Below the pieces are notes generated by a model. It ran no database searches. It saw only the letters and a list, made by a program, of their open reading frames with translations, and had not been told where the DNA came from. Shown piece after piece: positions 18,763 to 27,091 of a DNA stretch of 64,000 nucleotides (within the stretch, counting starts at the first letter, position 1; each line of letters starts with the position of its first letter). A program made the translations under genes and the position numbers. Source of the stretch: CANKJK01 sp040081715. GTDB taxonomy: Bacteria > Acidobacteriota > Vicinamibacteria > Vicinamibacterales > UBA2999. The stretch is from the NCBI GenBank assembly GCA_040081715.1, contig JBEBFY010000002.1:248001-312000 (forward strand), read 5' to 3'.

Positions 18763-20873
18763 GCGGACGCGGAGACGAGGCCGACCCGCTCGCGCTCCGG
18801 CTGCAGTATCTGAAGGGCGTCGGCCCACGAAAGGCCGCCGACTTCGCCAAGGCCGGCCTGCACACCGTCGAGGATCTGCTGTATCGTCTGCCGTTCCGCT
18901 ACGAAGACCGCACGCGGATGCGCCCGGTGCGAACGCTCCGGGCAGGTGAGCGCGTGGCCGTGACCGGCACGATCACCTCGGCGCATTTGACCCGCACCCG
19001 CCGTCGCGGCTTCACCATCTTTCACGCCGTCCTGAGCGATGCCAGCGGTGCGATCCGCTGCACATGGATGAATCAGGCGTTCCTGGCGGATGTGCTCGTG
19101 CCCCCCATGCCGGTGGTGATCTTCGGCGACGTGAAGCTCGACTCCACCGGCCTGCACTTCCTCAACGCCGAGTACGAGCCCCTGGAGCCCGAGGGCGCCG
19201 AGGGGACGTCCGGACTCCGGATCGGCCGCATCGTCCCGTTCTACGAGCGGACGGGGCTCGTGACGCCAAACATGCAGCGGCGCCTCGTACGCGAGGCGCT
19301 CGACCGGCTGCCAGAGGCACTGACTGACCGCATCCCCATCGACGTCACAGCGAGGCTGGATCTGCCGTCAAGACGCGAGGCGTTCGAGCACGCGCATTTT
19401 CCGCCGAACGACACGGACGTGGACGCGCTGAACGCCTGCCGGACCCGCGCGCAGCGGCGCCTGATCTTTGACGAGTTCTTCCTGTTTCAGGCGGGGCACG
19501 CCTGGCGGCGGCACGCGGCGGCCGCGGAGCGCAAGTCGCGCGTGCCTGTCATCACCGACGCCATTCGTGCCTCGGCGGCACAGGTGCTGCCGTTCAAACT
19601 CACACCGGGTCAGCGCACCTCGCTCAAGGAGATCGTGGACGACATGTGCCGGGTCGAGCCCATGCACCGGCTGCTGCAGGGCGATGTCGGATCCGGAAAG
19701 ACGATTGTGGCCCTCATCGCTGCCGTTGTGGCCATGGAGAACGGCCTGCAGGTGGCCTTCATGGCGCCGACCGAGATCCTGGCCGCGCAGCACTACGGGA
19801 CCATTGCCCGGCTGCTGGCACACTCACGCTTCCGGGTGGCACTGCTCACAGGCAGCACGTCCGCCCTGGATCGGCGGACACTCCATGCGGGCCTCGAACG
19901 GGGCACCACGCACCTGGTCGTCGGCACACACGCGCTGGTGCAGGACGCGGTGGCGTTCCGGGAGCTCGGGCTCGTGGTGATTGACGAGCAGCACCGCTTC
20001 GGCGTGACCCAGCGCGCCACGCTGCGCAGCAAGGGGTTCCGGCCGGACGTGCTGCTGATGACCGCCACGCCCATTCCCCGCACGCTCGCGCTCACCGACT
20101 ATGCGGAGCTTGAGGTCTCGAAGATTCCGGACCGTCCACCGGGGCGGACGCCTATTGTGACGCTGGTGCGACCTGAGTCGCGCCGCGACGAGGTGTATGC
20201 GCTGGTGCACGGGCAGGTCGCCGAAGGGCGGCAGGCCTACGTCGTGTATCCCCTCGTGGCGGAGTCCGAGAAGTCCGACCTCAAGTCGGCCACGGAAATG
20301 GCGGAGCAGTTGCAGACGGTCGTGTTCCCGGCCTTCTCGGTGGGGCTGCTGCATGGCCGGATGAAGCCCGATGAGAAGGCGCGCGTGATGCAGGCGTTCG
20401 TCTCGGGCCGGACGCACGTGCTGGTGTCGACGACCGTCATCGAGGTCGGAGTGGATGTAGCCAACGCCACGGTGATGGTGGTCGAACACGCGGAGCGCTT
20501 CGGCCTCTCGCAGCTCCATCAGCTTCGGGGCCGGGTCGGCCGGGGACTGCACGCCTCGACGTGCGTGTTGCTGTACCAGTCGCCGTGGACCGATGACGCG
20601 CGACAGCGCCTGACGGCGATGGCGGAGACCGACGACGGATTCGTGATTGCCGAGCGAGACCTGGAGCTGCGGGGGCCCGGCGACTTCTTCGGCACGCGGC
20701 AGTCTGGGCTGCCGGCGCTCAGGACCGGAGACCTCGTCCGCGACCGGGACCTGATGGAGGAGGCCCACCTGGAGGCGCGCCGGCTGATGGAGAGGGGCAC
20801 GCTGCCGGAGGGACTCCTGGCTTACGTGCGGGACGTGTGGCCGGCCCGGTTCGGGTTCATCGAGGTCGGCTGA
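18759..20873 (+). CDS. recG: ATP-dependent DNA helicase RecG
   Basis: Branch-migrating helicase that remodels stalled forks and Holliday junctions. The 704-residue product begins at an ATG within the previous stop (ATGA). The N-terminal HhH-like start LQYLKGVGPRKAADFAKAGL and the OB wedge domain (about 60-160) precede the motor: Walker A GDVGSGKTIVAL, DEQH box VVIDEQHRFGV, TATPIPRTLALT, and motif VI QLRGRVGRG. The C-terminal blocks DFFGTRQSGLP and GFIEVG are typical. Length is normal for the family. Confidence 0.96.
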   Translation: MSGRGDEADPLALRLQYLKGVGPRKAADFAKAGLHTVEDLLYRLPFRYEDRTRMRPVRTLRAGERVAVTGTITSAHLTRTRRRGFTIFHAVLSDASGAIRCTWMNQAFLADVLVPPMPVVIFGDVKLDSTGLHFLNAEYEPLEPEGAEGTSGLRIGRIVPFYERTGLVTPNMQRRLVREALDRLPEALTDRIPIDVTARLDLPSRREAFEHAHFPPNDTDVDALNACRTRAQRRLIFDEFFLFQAGHAWRRHAAAAERKSRVPVITDAIRASAAQVLPFKLTPGQRTSLKEIVDDMCRVEPMHRLLQGDVGSGKTIVALIAAVVAMENGLQVAFMAPTEILAAQHYGTIARLLAHSRFRVALLTGSTSALDRRTLHAGLERGTTHLVVGTHALVQDAVAFRELGLVVIDEQHRFGVTQRATLRSKGFRPDVLLMTATPIPRTLALTDYAELEVSKIPDRPPGRTPIVTLVRPESRRDEVYALVHGQVAEGRQAYVVYPLVAESEKSDLKSATEMAEQLQTVVFPAFSVGLLHGRMKPDEKARVMQAFVSGRTHVLVSTTVIEVGVDVANATVMVVEHAERFGLSQLHQLRGRVGRGLHASTCVLLYQSPWTDDARQRLTAMAETDDGFVIAERDLELRGPGDFFGTRQSGLPALRTGDLVRDRDLMEEAHLEARRLMERGTLPEGLLAYVRDVWPARFGFIEVG

Positions 20874-20878
20874 CGGAC

Positions 20879-21433
20879 ATGCGCGTCATCGCGGGGGGGT
20901 GGAAGGGGAGGAGGCTCCGGACGCCGTCGTGGGAGGGCGTGAGGCCCACCTCGGACAAGCTCCGGGAAACGCTCTTCAACGTGGTGGCGGGCCGGGTGCC
21001 GGGCGCCCGGGTGCTCGACGGCTACGCCGGCACCGGGGCAGTCGGCATCGAGGCCCTGAGCCGCGGCGCCGCCCACGTCACGTTTGTGGAGCGCGACCCG
21101 CGGGCCATTCGGCTGATCGAGGACAATCTGGCTCTGTGCCGGGCCAATGAGGAGTCGCCGCGCCGGTATACTGTCCGAAGAGCTGACGTGACCGGCCGTC
21201 TGGCCATGGCTCCGGAGGCCCTTACCCTCGTGTTTCTCGACCCGCCCTACGCCGACACAGATCTGACCGACGCGCTCCTGCGGGTGCGACCGGCCATGGC
21301 CCCGGACGGTCTGCTGGTGCTCGAACATGCGGCCCGCACGCCCGTGACGGCACCGGCAGGGTGGCAGGTGACGCGCACGCTGGCGTCAGGCGACAGCATG
21401 CTGACGTTCTTTCACCCTCTGGACATCCCATGA
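20879..21433 (+). CDS. rsmD: 16S rRNA (guanine-N2)-methyltransferase RsmD
   Basis: Methylates G966 of 16S rRNA using SAM. The 184-residue product begins MRVIAGGWKGRRLRTP, the family N-terminus, and continues with VRPTSDKLRETLFNVV, the SAM site VLDGYAGTGAVGIEALSRGA and the catalytic DPPY tetrad in LVFLDPPYADTDL. The ATG at 20879 lies 5 bases after recG. Its stop overlaps the coaD start (ATGA); the rsmD-coaD pair is widely conserved. Confidence 0.95.
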   Translation: MRVIAGGWKGRRLRTPSWEGVRPTSDKLRETLFNVVAGRVPGARVLDGYAGTGAVGIEALSRGAAHVTFVERDPRAIRLIEDNLALCRANEESPRRYTVRRADVTGRLAMAPEALTLVFLDPPYADTDLTDALLRVRPAMAPDGLLVLEHAARTPVTAPAGWQVTRTLASGDSMLTFFHPLDIP

Positions 21434-21933
21434 CTCAGTCTGGACCGCCGCCGGGACGCCTCGCCGTCTATCCCGGCTCGTTCGACCCGCTCACCAACGG
21501 GCACGTGGACATCATCCTGCGTGGGGCCCGGCTGTTCGAGCGCATCCTCGTGGCAGTCCTCGTCAATGCCGACAAGCAGCCGCTCTTCGCCGCGGACGAG
21601 CGGGTGGCGATGGTGCAGGAGGTCTTCAAGGAGTATCCCAACGTCGAGGTCGAGACCTTCGACGGCCTGCTCGTGGAGTACGCCCGCCAGAAGCGGGCGA
21701 ACGTACTCGTGCGGGGCCTGAGGGCGGTGTCCGACTTCGAGTACGAATTCCAGATGGCCCTCATGAACCGTCACCTCGAGCCGGAGCTCGAGACCGTATT
21801 CATGATGCCGGCCGAGCAGTACACTTATCTGAGTTCCCGCCTGATCAAGGAAGTGGTCAGCCTGGGTGGCGATGTCCACGGACTCGTGCCGCCGCTGGTC
21901 GAGGCGCGTCTGCAGGACCGGGGCCGGCGGTAG
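21430..21933 (+). CDS. coaD: Phosphopantetheine adenylyltransferase
   Basis: Penultimate step of coenzyme A synthesis: ATP + 4'-phosphopantetheine to dephospho-CoA. The 167-residue protein has the nucleotidyltransferase motif T22-N-G-H25 in YPGSFDPLTNGHVDII, the pantetheine loop VLVRGLRAVSDFEYEFQMA and the C-terminal YLSSRLIKEVVSLGG. Starts in the rsmD stop codon (ATGA), so the two are translationally coupled. Confidence 0.96.
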   Translation: MTQSGPPPGRLAVYPGSFDPLTNGHVDIILRGARLFERILVAVLVNADKQPLFAADERVAMVQEVFKEYPNVEVETFDGLLVEYARQKRANVLVRGLRAVSDFEYEFQMALMNRHLEPELETVFMMPAEQYTYLSSRLIKEVVSLGGDVHGLVPPLVEARLQDRGRR

Positions 21934-21951
21934 ACCGGCGGAGCAGGGAGG

Positions 21952-23157
21952 ATGGTCGTGGGTGTGATCGCGGATCGGCTGAGCGCTATCTCGGAATCGC
22001 CGACCCTGAAAGTGGGCGCCAACGCCGAGCGAATGCGGCGAGCGGGAATCGATGTCATTGACCTCGGTGCCGGCGAGCCGGATTTCAACACGCCGGAGCA
22101 CGCGAAGGCGGCGGCCGTGCGGGCCATCGAGGAGAACTTCACCCGCTACACGGCGGCCAGCGGCGTCATCGAGCTGCGCGAGGCCATCTGCGCCCGCTAC
22201 AGATCCGACTACGGCATCGAGTTCAAGACGAACGAAGTGTCCGTGGCCGCCGGGGGCAAGCAGGCCCTCTTCAATGTGGCGCTGGCGCTGTATAACCCGG
22301 GCGACGAGGTCATCACGCACGCGCCGTACTGGCCGACGATCGTGGAGCAGGTCAAAATGACCGGCGCGACGCCCGTCATCGCACGAACCAGCTCCGATGA
22401 CGGCTTCGCCGTGCACGCCGATGCCATCCTTGAACGGATCACGCCCCGGACCAAGGCGATCATCATCAATTCGCCGGGCAACCCTACCGGGGCCCTGATC
22501 TCGGAGTCGGAACTCGCGCGAATCGCGGACGTGGCCGGTCCGAAGGGTATCTGGATCGTGATCGACCTGTGCTACGAACAGCTCATTTACGACACGGACC
22601 CGCACAATCTGCCGAAGGTGCTCTTCGACCGCATGCGCGAGCGCACGATCCTGTGCGGGTCGGCGTCGAAGGCGTATGCCATGACGGGCTGGCGCTGCGG
22701 CTGGACGATCGCCCCGGCCGAGGTCATCGCCGCGTGCAACACGATCCTCAGCCACGCGACGTCGAACATCGCATCGATCACGCAGAAGGCGGCGATTGCC
22801 GCCCTGGTCGGCCCGCAGGACGATGTAACGCGAATGCTGGACGAGTACCGGGTGCGGCGCGACAACATGCACGCGTGGCTGACCGCACATCCCGCGATCA
22901 CGTGCGTGAAGCCGCGCGGGGCGTTCTATCTGTTCCCCGACCTGACGCGGTTGCTGTCGCCGGAGATGCCGACGACGGGCGTCTTCGCCGATCGGTTGCT
23001 CGAGGAGGCGCATGTGGCGCTGACACCCGGGGAGGCCTTCGACGCGCCTGGGTACGTCCGGATCTCCTACGCCACCTCGATGAAGAACCTCGAGGAAGCC
23101 TCGAAGCGGCTACTGGCCTTCGCCGACAGGGTTCGCCCGTCCGGCGGGGCGCGCTAG
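21952..23157 (+). CDS. aspC: Class I aspartate/aromatic aminotransferase
   Basis: PLP enzyme transferring the amino group between aspartate (or an aromatic amino acid) and 2-oxoglutarate; cytosolic. The 401-residue product carries DLGAGEPDFNTPEH, the substrate motif INSPGNPTGALIS, and the Schiff-base Lys240 in SASKAYAMTGWRCGW, and Arg in YVRISYATS. GGGAGG touches the ATG, so translation might start at GTG 21958 or 21964 instead. The fold subgroup (Igamma, as in Thermus-type enzymes) fits; exact substrate range cannot be read from sequence. Confidence 0.9.
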   Translation: MVVGVIADRLSAISESPTLKVGANAERMRRAGIDVIDLGAGEPDFNTPEHAKAAAVRAIEENFTRYTAASGVIELREAICARYRSDYGIEFKTNEVSVAAGGKQALFNVALALYNPGDEVITHAPYWPTIVEQVKMTGATPVIARTSSDDGFAVHADAILERITPRTKAIIINSPGNPTGALISESELARIADVAGPKGIWIVIDLCYEQLIYDTDPHNLPKVLFDRMRERTILCGSASKAYAMTGWRCGWTIAPAEVIAACNTILSHATSNIASITQKAAIAALVGPQDDVTRMLDEYRVRRDNMHAWLTAHPAITCVKPRGAFYLFPDLTRLLSPEMPTTGVFADRLLEEAHVALTPGEAFDAPGYVRISYATSMKNLEEASKRLLAFADRVRPSGGAR

Positions 23158-23167
23158 TCCCCCTCTC

Positions 23168-24565
23168 GTGCTCGACCCCTCCGTCACCCGGGGGCTGACA
23201 GACGCCGTCGGGGCAGCGCATGTCCGGACGGACCCGGACACGCTGGCCCGGTGCTCGGCCGACGCCCTCGGCATCGCGCGCGCGCCGGACGTCGTCGTCG
23301 CGCCGGGCACCACAGCAGAAGTGGCGGCGGTCGTCCGCGTATGCGCAGCAGCCGGCGTGCCCATGGTGGTGCGGGGTGCGGGAACCGGCTATACCGGCGG
23401 CGCGGTGCCTGTCGCGGCCGGCGTCGTGATTCTGATGGAGCGGTTCACCCGCATCCTCGAGATCGATCCGGTGAACCTGGTGGCCGTTGTCGAGCCGCAG
23501 GTCATCACCAGGGACCTGCAGCGCGCGGTGGAGGCCCTGGGGCTCTTCTATCCGCCAGACCCGGCCAGCCTCGATCGATCATCGATTGGCGGGAACGTGG
23601 CGGAGTGCGCCGGCGGACCGCGCGCCTTCAAATACGGCACGACGAAGCGGTACGTCCTCGGCCTCGAAGCGGTCCTGCCGACCGGCGAGGTGATTCACAC
23701 AGGGTCGAAGGCCGTGAAGAACGTCGTCGGGTATGACCTGACGCAGTTGCTCGTGGGGTCGGAAGGAACGCTGGCAATCATCACAGAGGTAACGCTCCGC
23801 CTGGTGCCGAAGCCGTCCGCCCGGGCGGTGCTGGTCGCCAGCTTCGCCGGCGTGAGGGCGGCGGTCGCCGCCGTGACCGCGCTCGTCGCCTTGCGGGTCG
23901 TCCCCGCCGCGATCGAACTCGTGGATGACGCCTCGCTGGCGGCGCTCCGGGCGTACCGGCCCTCGGAGCTGGTGCCACCGGATGCCGGCGCACTGCTCAT
24001 TGCGGAGGTTGACGGGACAGAGGCCTCCGTGGCGGCGGAGGCCGCGCACGTGGAGGCCGCGTGCCGCGGCGAGGGTGCCACCAGCGTGACCCGAGCGGCC
24101 TCCGAGGCGGATGCGGACGCCATCTGGGCGCTGCGGCGGGAGCTCTCGTATGCCCTCAGGGCGACGGGGCTGACCAAGATCAATCACGACGTGGTCGTGC
24201 CGAGGGGCCGTGTGCCGGACCTCATGGAGACCGTGGCCCTGCTACGTGAGGAACTGGCCCTGGCCATCGCCTGCTTCGGTCACGCGGGCGACGGCAACAT
24301 CCACGTGAACGTGATGGTGCCCGCCGGCGACACCGACGCGCGCGCTCGGGCCGCGCAGGCGGAGCAGCGCCTGTTCGAGCGGGTGGTCGAGCTGGAGGGC
24401 TCCATCAGCGGGGAGCATGGCATCGGCTTCACGAAGGCGCGGTACCTGCCGCTCGAACTGGGAGACGCGCAGGTTGCGCTGATGCGGCGGGTCAAGGCGG
24501 CCTTCGATCCGAAGGGGCTCTTGAACCCCGGCAAGATCTTTCCGGAATCACACCTCGCCCACTGA
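23168..24565 (+). CDS. glcD: GlcD-type FAD-linked oxidase (glycolate or D-lactate)
   Basis: Oxidises a 2-hydroxy acid, probably glycolate or D-lactate, with FAD. The 465-residue protein has a PCMH FAD domain (VVRGAGTGYTGGAVP, then SSIGGNVAECAGGPRAFKYG) and the FAD-oxidase C domain with FGHAGDGNIHVNVM and SGEHGIGFTKARYL. The partner subunits GlcE and GlcF are not adjacent, so it may act alone like D-lactate dehydrogenases or with subunits elsewhere. It follows aspC by 10 bases; no Shine-Dalgarno is evident before its GTG. Confidence 0.88.
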   Translation: MLDPSVTRGLTDAVGAAHVRTDPDTLARCSADALGIARAPDVVVAPGTTAEVAAVVRVCAAAGVPMVVRGAGTGYTGGAVPVAAGVVILMERFTRILEIDPVNLVAVVEPQVITRDLQRAVEALGLFYPPDPASLDRSSIGGNVAECAGGPRAFKYGTTKRYVLGLEAVLPTGEVIHTGSKAVKNVVGYDLTQLLVGSEGTLAIITEVTLRLVPKPSARAVLVASFAGVRAAVAAVTALVALRVVPAAIELVDDASLAALRAYRPSELVPPDAGALLIAEVDGTEASVAAEAAHVEAACRGEGATSVTRAASEADADAIWALRRELSYALRATGLTKINHDVVVPRGRVPDLMETVALLREELALAIACFGHAGDGNIHVNVMVPAGDTDARARAAQAEQRLFERVVELEGSISGEHGIGFTKARYLPLELGDAQVALMRRVKAAFDPKGLLNPGKIFPESHLAH

Positions 24566-24582
24566 GGCGTGGAGGAGCACTG

Positions 24583-24792
24583 ATGGCCACGATCAAGCTT
24601 CGGCAGAACGGTCCCTATCTCGTTGAAGGGGACGACATCACGGTCGTGGACTGGAACGGAGCGGCCTATCCGGTGGAGCGGCGGCCCATCGCACTGTGCC
24701 GGTGCGGCGCGTCGGCCAAGCGGCCGTTCTGCGACGGCAGCCACAACACGATCGGCTTCTCGGCGGGGGAGACGGCCGCGATCAGGGAATGA
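24583..24792 (+). CDS. CDGSH iron-sulfur domain protein
   Basis: 69-residue protein with a single CDGSH 2Fe-2S motif: C39-R-C41-G-A-S-A-K-R-P-F-C50-D-G-S-H54, three cysteines and one histidine as cluster ligands. Members take part in redox sensing or cluster transfer; the precise role here is unknown. It follows the GlcD-type oxidase by 17 bases behind GGAGGAG and likely shares its transcript, hinting at an electron-transfer or redox link. Its last 11 bases overlap the convergent DUF4390 gene. Confidence 0.92.
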   Translation: MATIKLRQNGPYLVEGDDITVVDWNGAAYPVERRPIALCRCGASAKRPFCDGSHNTIGFSAGETAAIRE

Positions 24793-25351
24793 AGGTGAAC
24801 TTCGCGAGACCGGAGACGGCGCTCGACCAGGGGATCGAACTGTTCCGGGGCTGCGTCCGTGCGCTCACGCGGATGTAGTACTCGCGGTTGGCTTCAAGCC
24901 GCGACGTGTCGAAGAGGGGCAGCCGCTGGAGCGAGGTAAGCCAGTTCCGGATCCCGGCCTCGTCATCCAGCACACGCGTGTCGTCCGAGCGCCCGTCGAC
25001 GGCGCGGGCCACGGAGGCCTTGCGCGTGAGGTTGTCGTACTGGACACTGCTGCTCACGACGGTCTCGGCAATGGTGCGATCCACCCAGAAGGGCACTTCC
25101 AGGCGCAACTCAACGGTGTAGGTAATCGTCGTGCGCAGCCCGCTCGCGATCGCCGCGCGCACATCGTCCGTAAATCCGTCGGCCAGATTGAACGATACAA
25201 GGACAGAGCCGTCGCGGGAGATGGGCACCACGCGGATCGTGTCCTGCGCGGACGCAGTCCCGGACAGGCCTGCCAGGATCAGCACGGCACCGCACAGGAC
25301 CCGCAAGGGTCCCAGGCACGCACGACACGACGGAGCTGACACCAAGCGCAT
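24782..25351 (-). CDS. DUF4390 domain secreted protein
   Basis: 189 residues with a signal peptide (cleavage after ASA in SGTASAQD). The mature region matches the DUF4390 pattern: VLVSFNLADGFTDDVRAAI followed by SGLRTTITYTVELRLEVPFW, VQYDNLTRK and LEANREYYIRVSART. DUF4390 proteins are found mainly in Gram-negative bacteria beside sensor kinases; the function is unknown. No membrane anchor at the C-terminus. Divergently transcribed from the serine-hydrolase-fold gene with a 68-base gap. Confidence 0.85.
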   Translation of the reverse strand: MRLVSAPSCRACLGPLRVLCGAVLILAGLSGTASAQDTIRVVPISRDGSVLVSFNLADGFTDDVRAAIASGLRTTITYTVELRLEVPFWVDRTIAETVVSSSVQYDNLTRKASVARAVDGRSDDTRVLDDEAGIRNWLTSLQRLPLFDTSRLEANREYYIRVSARTQPRNSSIPWSSAVSGLAKFTFIP

Positions 25352-25404
25352 ATGCCTCTAAACCCTGCGAACTGTAACACATCCGGTCCACGGGCACGGA
25401 GTGC

Positions 25405-25410
25405 TATGAT
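25405..25410 (+). promoter_or_regulatory. -10 box (TATGAT) for a leaderless transcript
   Basis: TATGAT ends 9 bases before the GTG of the serine-hydrolase-fold gene, and no ribosome-binding site lies between. The spacing would place the transcription start at or within a base or two of the start codon. No good -35 box is visible. Confidence 0.5.
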
Positions 25411-25419
25411 TCGGGCATC

Positions 25420-26484
25420 GTGTCTCTGCCCGTGAGAAGCGCCGCCTTCGGGATCGCGCTCGGCTTGGCGCTCACCCTCCTTCCGCAGGGGACGTCTGCC
25501 CAGAATCTCGCGTTCTCCCTGTTCGAACGGTACCTGGAGTCGCTTCGCAAGCAGGGAGGCATTCCGGGCTTCACCGGCGTCGTCATCCAGGACGGCGTGA
25601 TTCTGTGGGAGCGTGGCTTTGGGGTGCGAAGCATGGACGGGAACCTGCCTGCCACGGCCGATACGCCGTACAGCGTTGGCGGCCTGACGCAGGCCGTGAG
25701 CGCGACGCTCGCCCTGCGGTGTGTCGAGAGCGGAGCAGTTGGGCTCGACGTCCCGGTGGCCCGCTGGGCCCCGCAGGCGCCTGCCGGGTTGACGATTGGC
25801 CAACTGCTGGGCCACAGGGCCCCTGGTGAGGACTTCCGCTACGACGAGGCCCGCTTCTCCCTGCTGACGCCGATCGTCGAGGACTGCTCTGACAATTCGG
25901 TCGCGGAGGCCGTCGCCAGCGAGGTACTGGATCGGCTCGCGATGGGCCGCTCGGTCCCGGGTGCAGATCTGGTGGTTCCCGGCGCGGAGATCAGGGAGCG
26001 CTTTAGCGGTGCCGCTCTGGCACACTACGCCGCGGTGATGGCGGAGGCGGCCTCGCCGTATCGCGTGGACCGCAGTGGCAGGGCGACCCGTACGGACCTC
26101 CCGCCCTCGAGCCTGACGGCCTCGTCCGGCCTGATCGCGTCGGGACGTGACATGGCCGGCTTTGCGGCGGCGCTCTTCGACGGCACGCTCATCAATGAAG
26201 ACTCCAGGCAGCTCGCCTGGACCAATCAGCTCACGGCGGCAGGCCGGGCGACGCCTGCGGGGCTTGGATGGTTCGTGCAGACCTACCGTGGCGAGACCGT
26301 GGCGTGGCAGTTCGGCTCGGTCCCCAACGCGTACTCCTCGCTGTTGCTCGTCCTGCCGAACCGGCGCCTGGCGTTCATCCTGCTTGCGAACAGCGACGGG
26401 TTGAGCGCGCCATTTCCGCTCGCCGCTGGCGACGTGACGGCCTCTCCATTTGCACAGCTCTTTCTCGGAACCTTTCTCCCGTAG
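25420..26484 (+). CDS. Class C beta-lactamase-fold protein, catalytic motifs lost
   Basis: 354 residues, signal peptide (cleavage after TSA in GTSAQNL), then a serine beta-lactamase/DD-peptidase fold. The family landmarks align by context, but all three catalytic motifs are replaced. The S-x-x-K site reads G88-L-T-Q91 (in TPYSVGGLTQAVSATLALR). The Y-x-N site reads Y141-D-E. The K/H-T-G site reads Q297-F-G (in VAWQFGSVPNAYSSLLLVL). Flanking hydrophobic signature LLANSDG is intact. It is therefore probably a non-catalytic binding protein or regulator of the envelope. Its 3' end overlaps the next gene by 35 bases. Confidence 0.8.
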   Translation: MSLPVRSAAFGIALGLALTLLPQGTSAQNLAFSLFERYLESLRKQGGIPGFTGVVIQDGVILWERGFGVRSMDGNLPATADTPYSVGGLTQAVSATLALRCVESGAVGLDVPVARWAPQAPAGLTIGQLLGHRAPGEDFRYDEARFSLLTPIVEDCSDNSVAEAVASEVLDRLAMGRSVPGADLVVPGAEIRERFSGAALAHYAAVMAEAASPYRVDRSGRATRTDLPPSSLTASSGLIASGRDMAGFAAALFDGTLINEDSRQLAWTNQLTAAGRATPAGLGWFVQTYRGETVAWQFGSVPNAYSSLLLVLPNRRLAFILLANSDGLSAPFPLAAGDVTASPFAQLFLGTFLP

Positions 26485-27091
26485 CTCCAGTCTCCGCAGG
26501 CGGCTCGGCACGGCCGCGCTGACCGTCATGCTCGGCGTCGTGGCCGTTCCGGCCAGCGCGGACTGGCTGGTCACGCCGTTCGCGGGTGCCAAGGTCGACG
26601 CCAAGACCAACCTCGTCGACCTGGATCAGGCGTCCGGCACGACGAAGCTCGCCGTGGGCGCCTCCGTCAGCCTGCTCGGCGACGGCCTCTTCGGCGTCGA
26701 GGGCGACATCGGGTACCTGCCGGGGTTCTTCGATTCATCGGGCCGTGGAGGACTTGTGTCGTCGAGCCGGGTGGTGAGCGCGATGGGTCACGTGCTGGTG
26801 ACGCTTCCCGCCCGGGTCATGCGCGACTCGCTCCGGCCCTACGTGACGGCCGGCGTCGGGTGGATGCACGTCGGGATCAGCGATCTGCGCGGGGTATTCC
26901 GTGTGAGCGACGACTACGCGGCGATGGCCGTGGGGGCCGGCGCGATTGGCCGCACGGGGCGCAGGACGAGCGTGCGCTTCGATCTGCGGCGCTTCCAGAC
27001 CATCACCGACGGGCAGGCACGGACCGTCGGACTCGACACGACGCGCCTCAGCTTCTGGCGCGCCTCAGTGGGGCTGAGCCTCCATTACTGA
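26450..27091 (+). CDS. Outer-membrane beta-barrel protein
   Basis: 213 residues. The first in-frame start, TTG 26450, gives an arginine-rich n-region and a signal peptide ending VPASADW; the next ATG (26528) would remove the n-region. The mature part has alternating amphipathic strands (GVEGDIGYLPGFF, SRVVSAMGHVLVTLP, RPYVTAGVGWMHVGI) and ends in ...VGLSLHY, a beta-barrel assembly signal with a terminal aromatic. It is an OmpA/OmpW-like eight-stranded barrel by size. Overlap with the pseudo-hydrolase gene suggests coupled expression. The last 27 bases overlap ftsH on the other strand. Confidence 0.75.
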   Translation: MHSSFSEPFSRSSSLRRRLGTAALTVMLGVVAVPASADWLVTPFAGAKVDAKTNLVDLDQASGTTKLAVGASVSLLGDGLFGVEGDIGYLPGFFDSSGRGGLVSSSRVVSAMGHVLVTLPARVMRDSLRPYVTAGVGWMHVGISDLRGVFRVSDDYAAMAVGAGAIGRTGRRTSVRFDLRRFQTITDGQARTVGLDTTRLSFWRASVGLSLHY

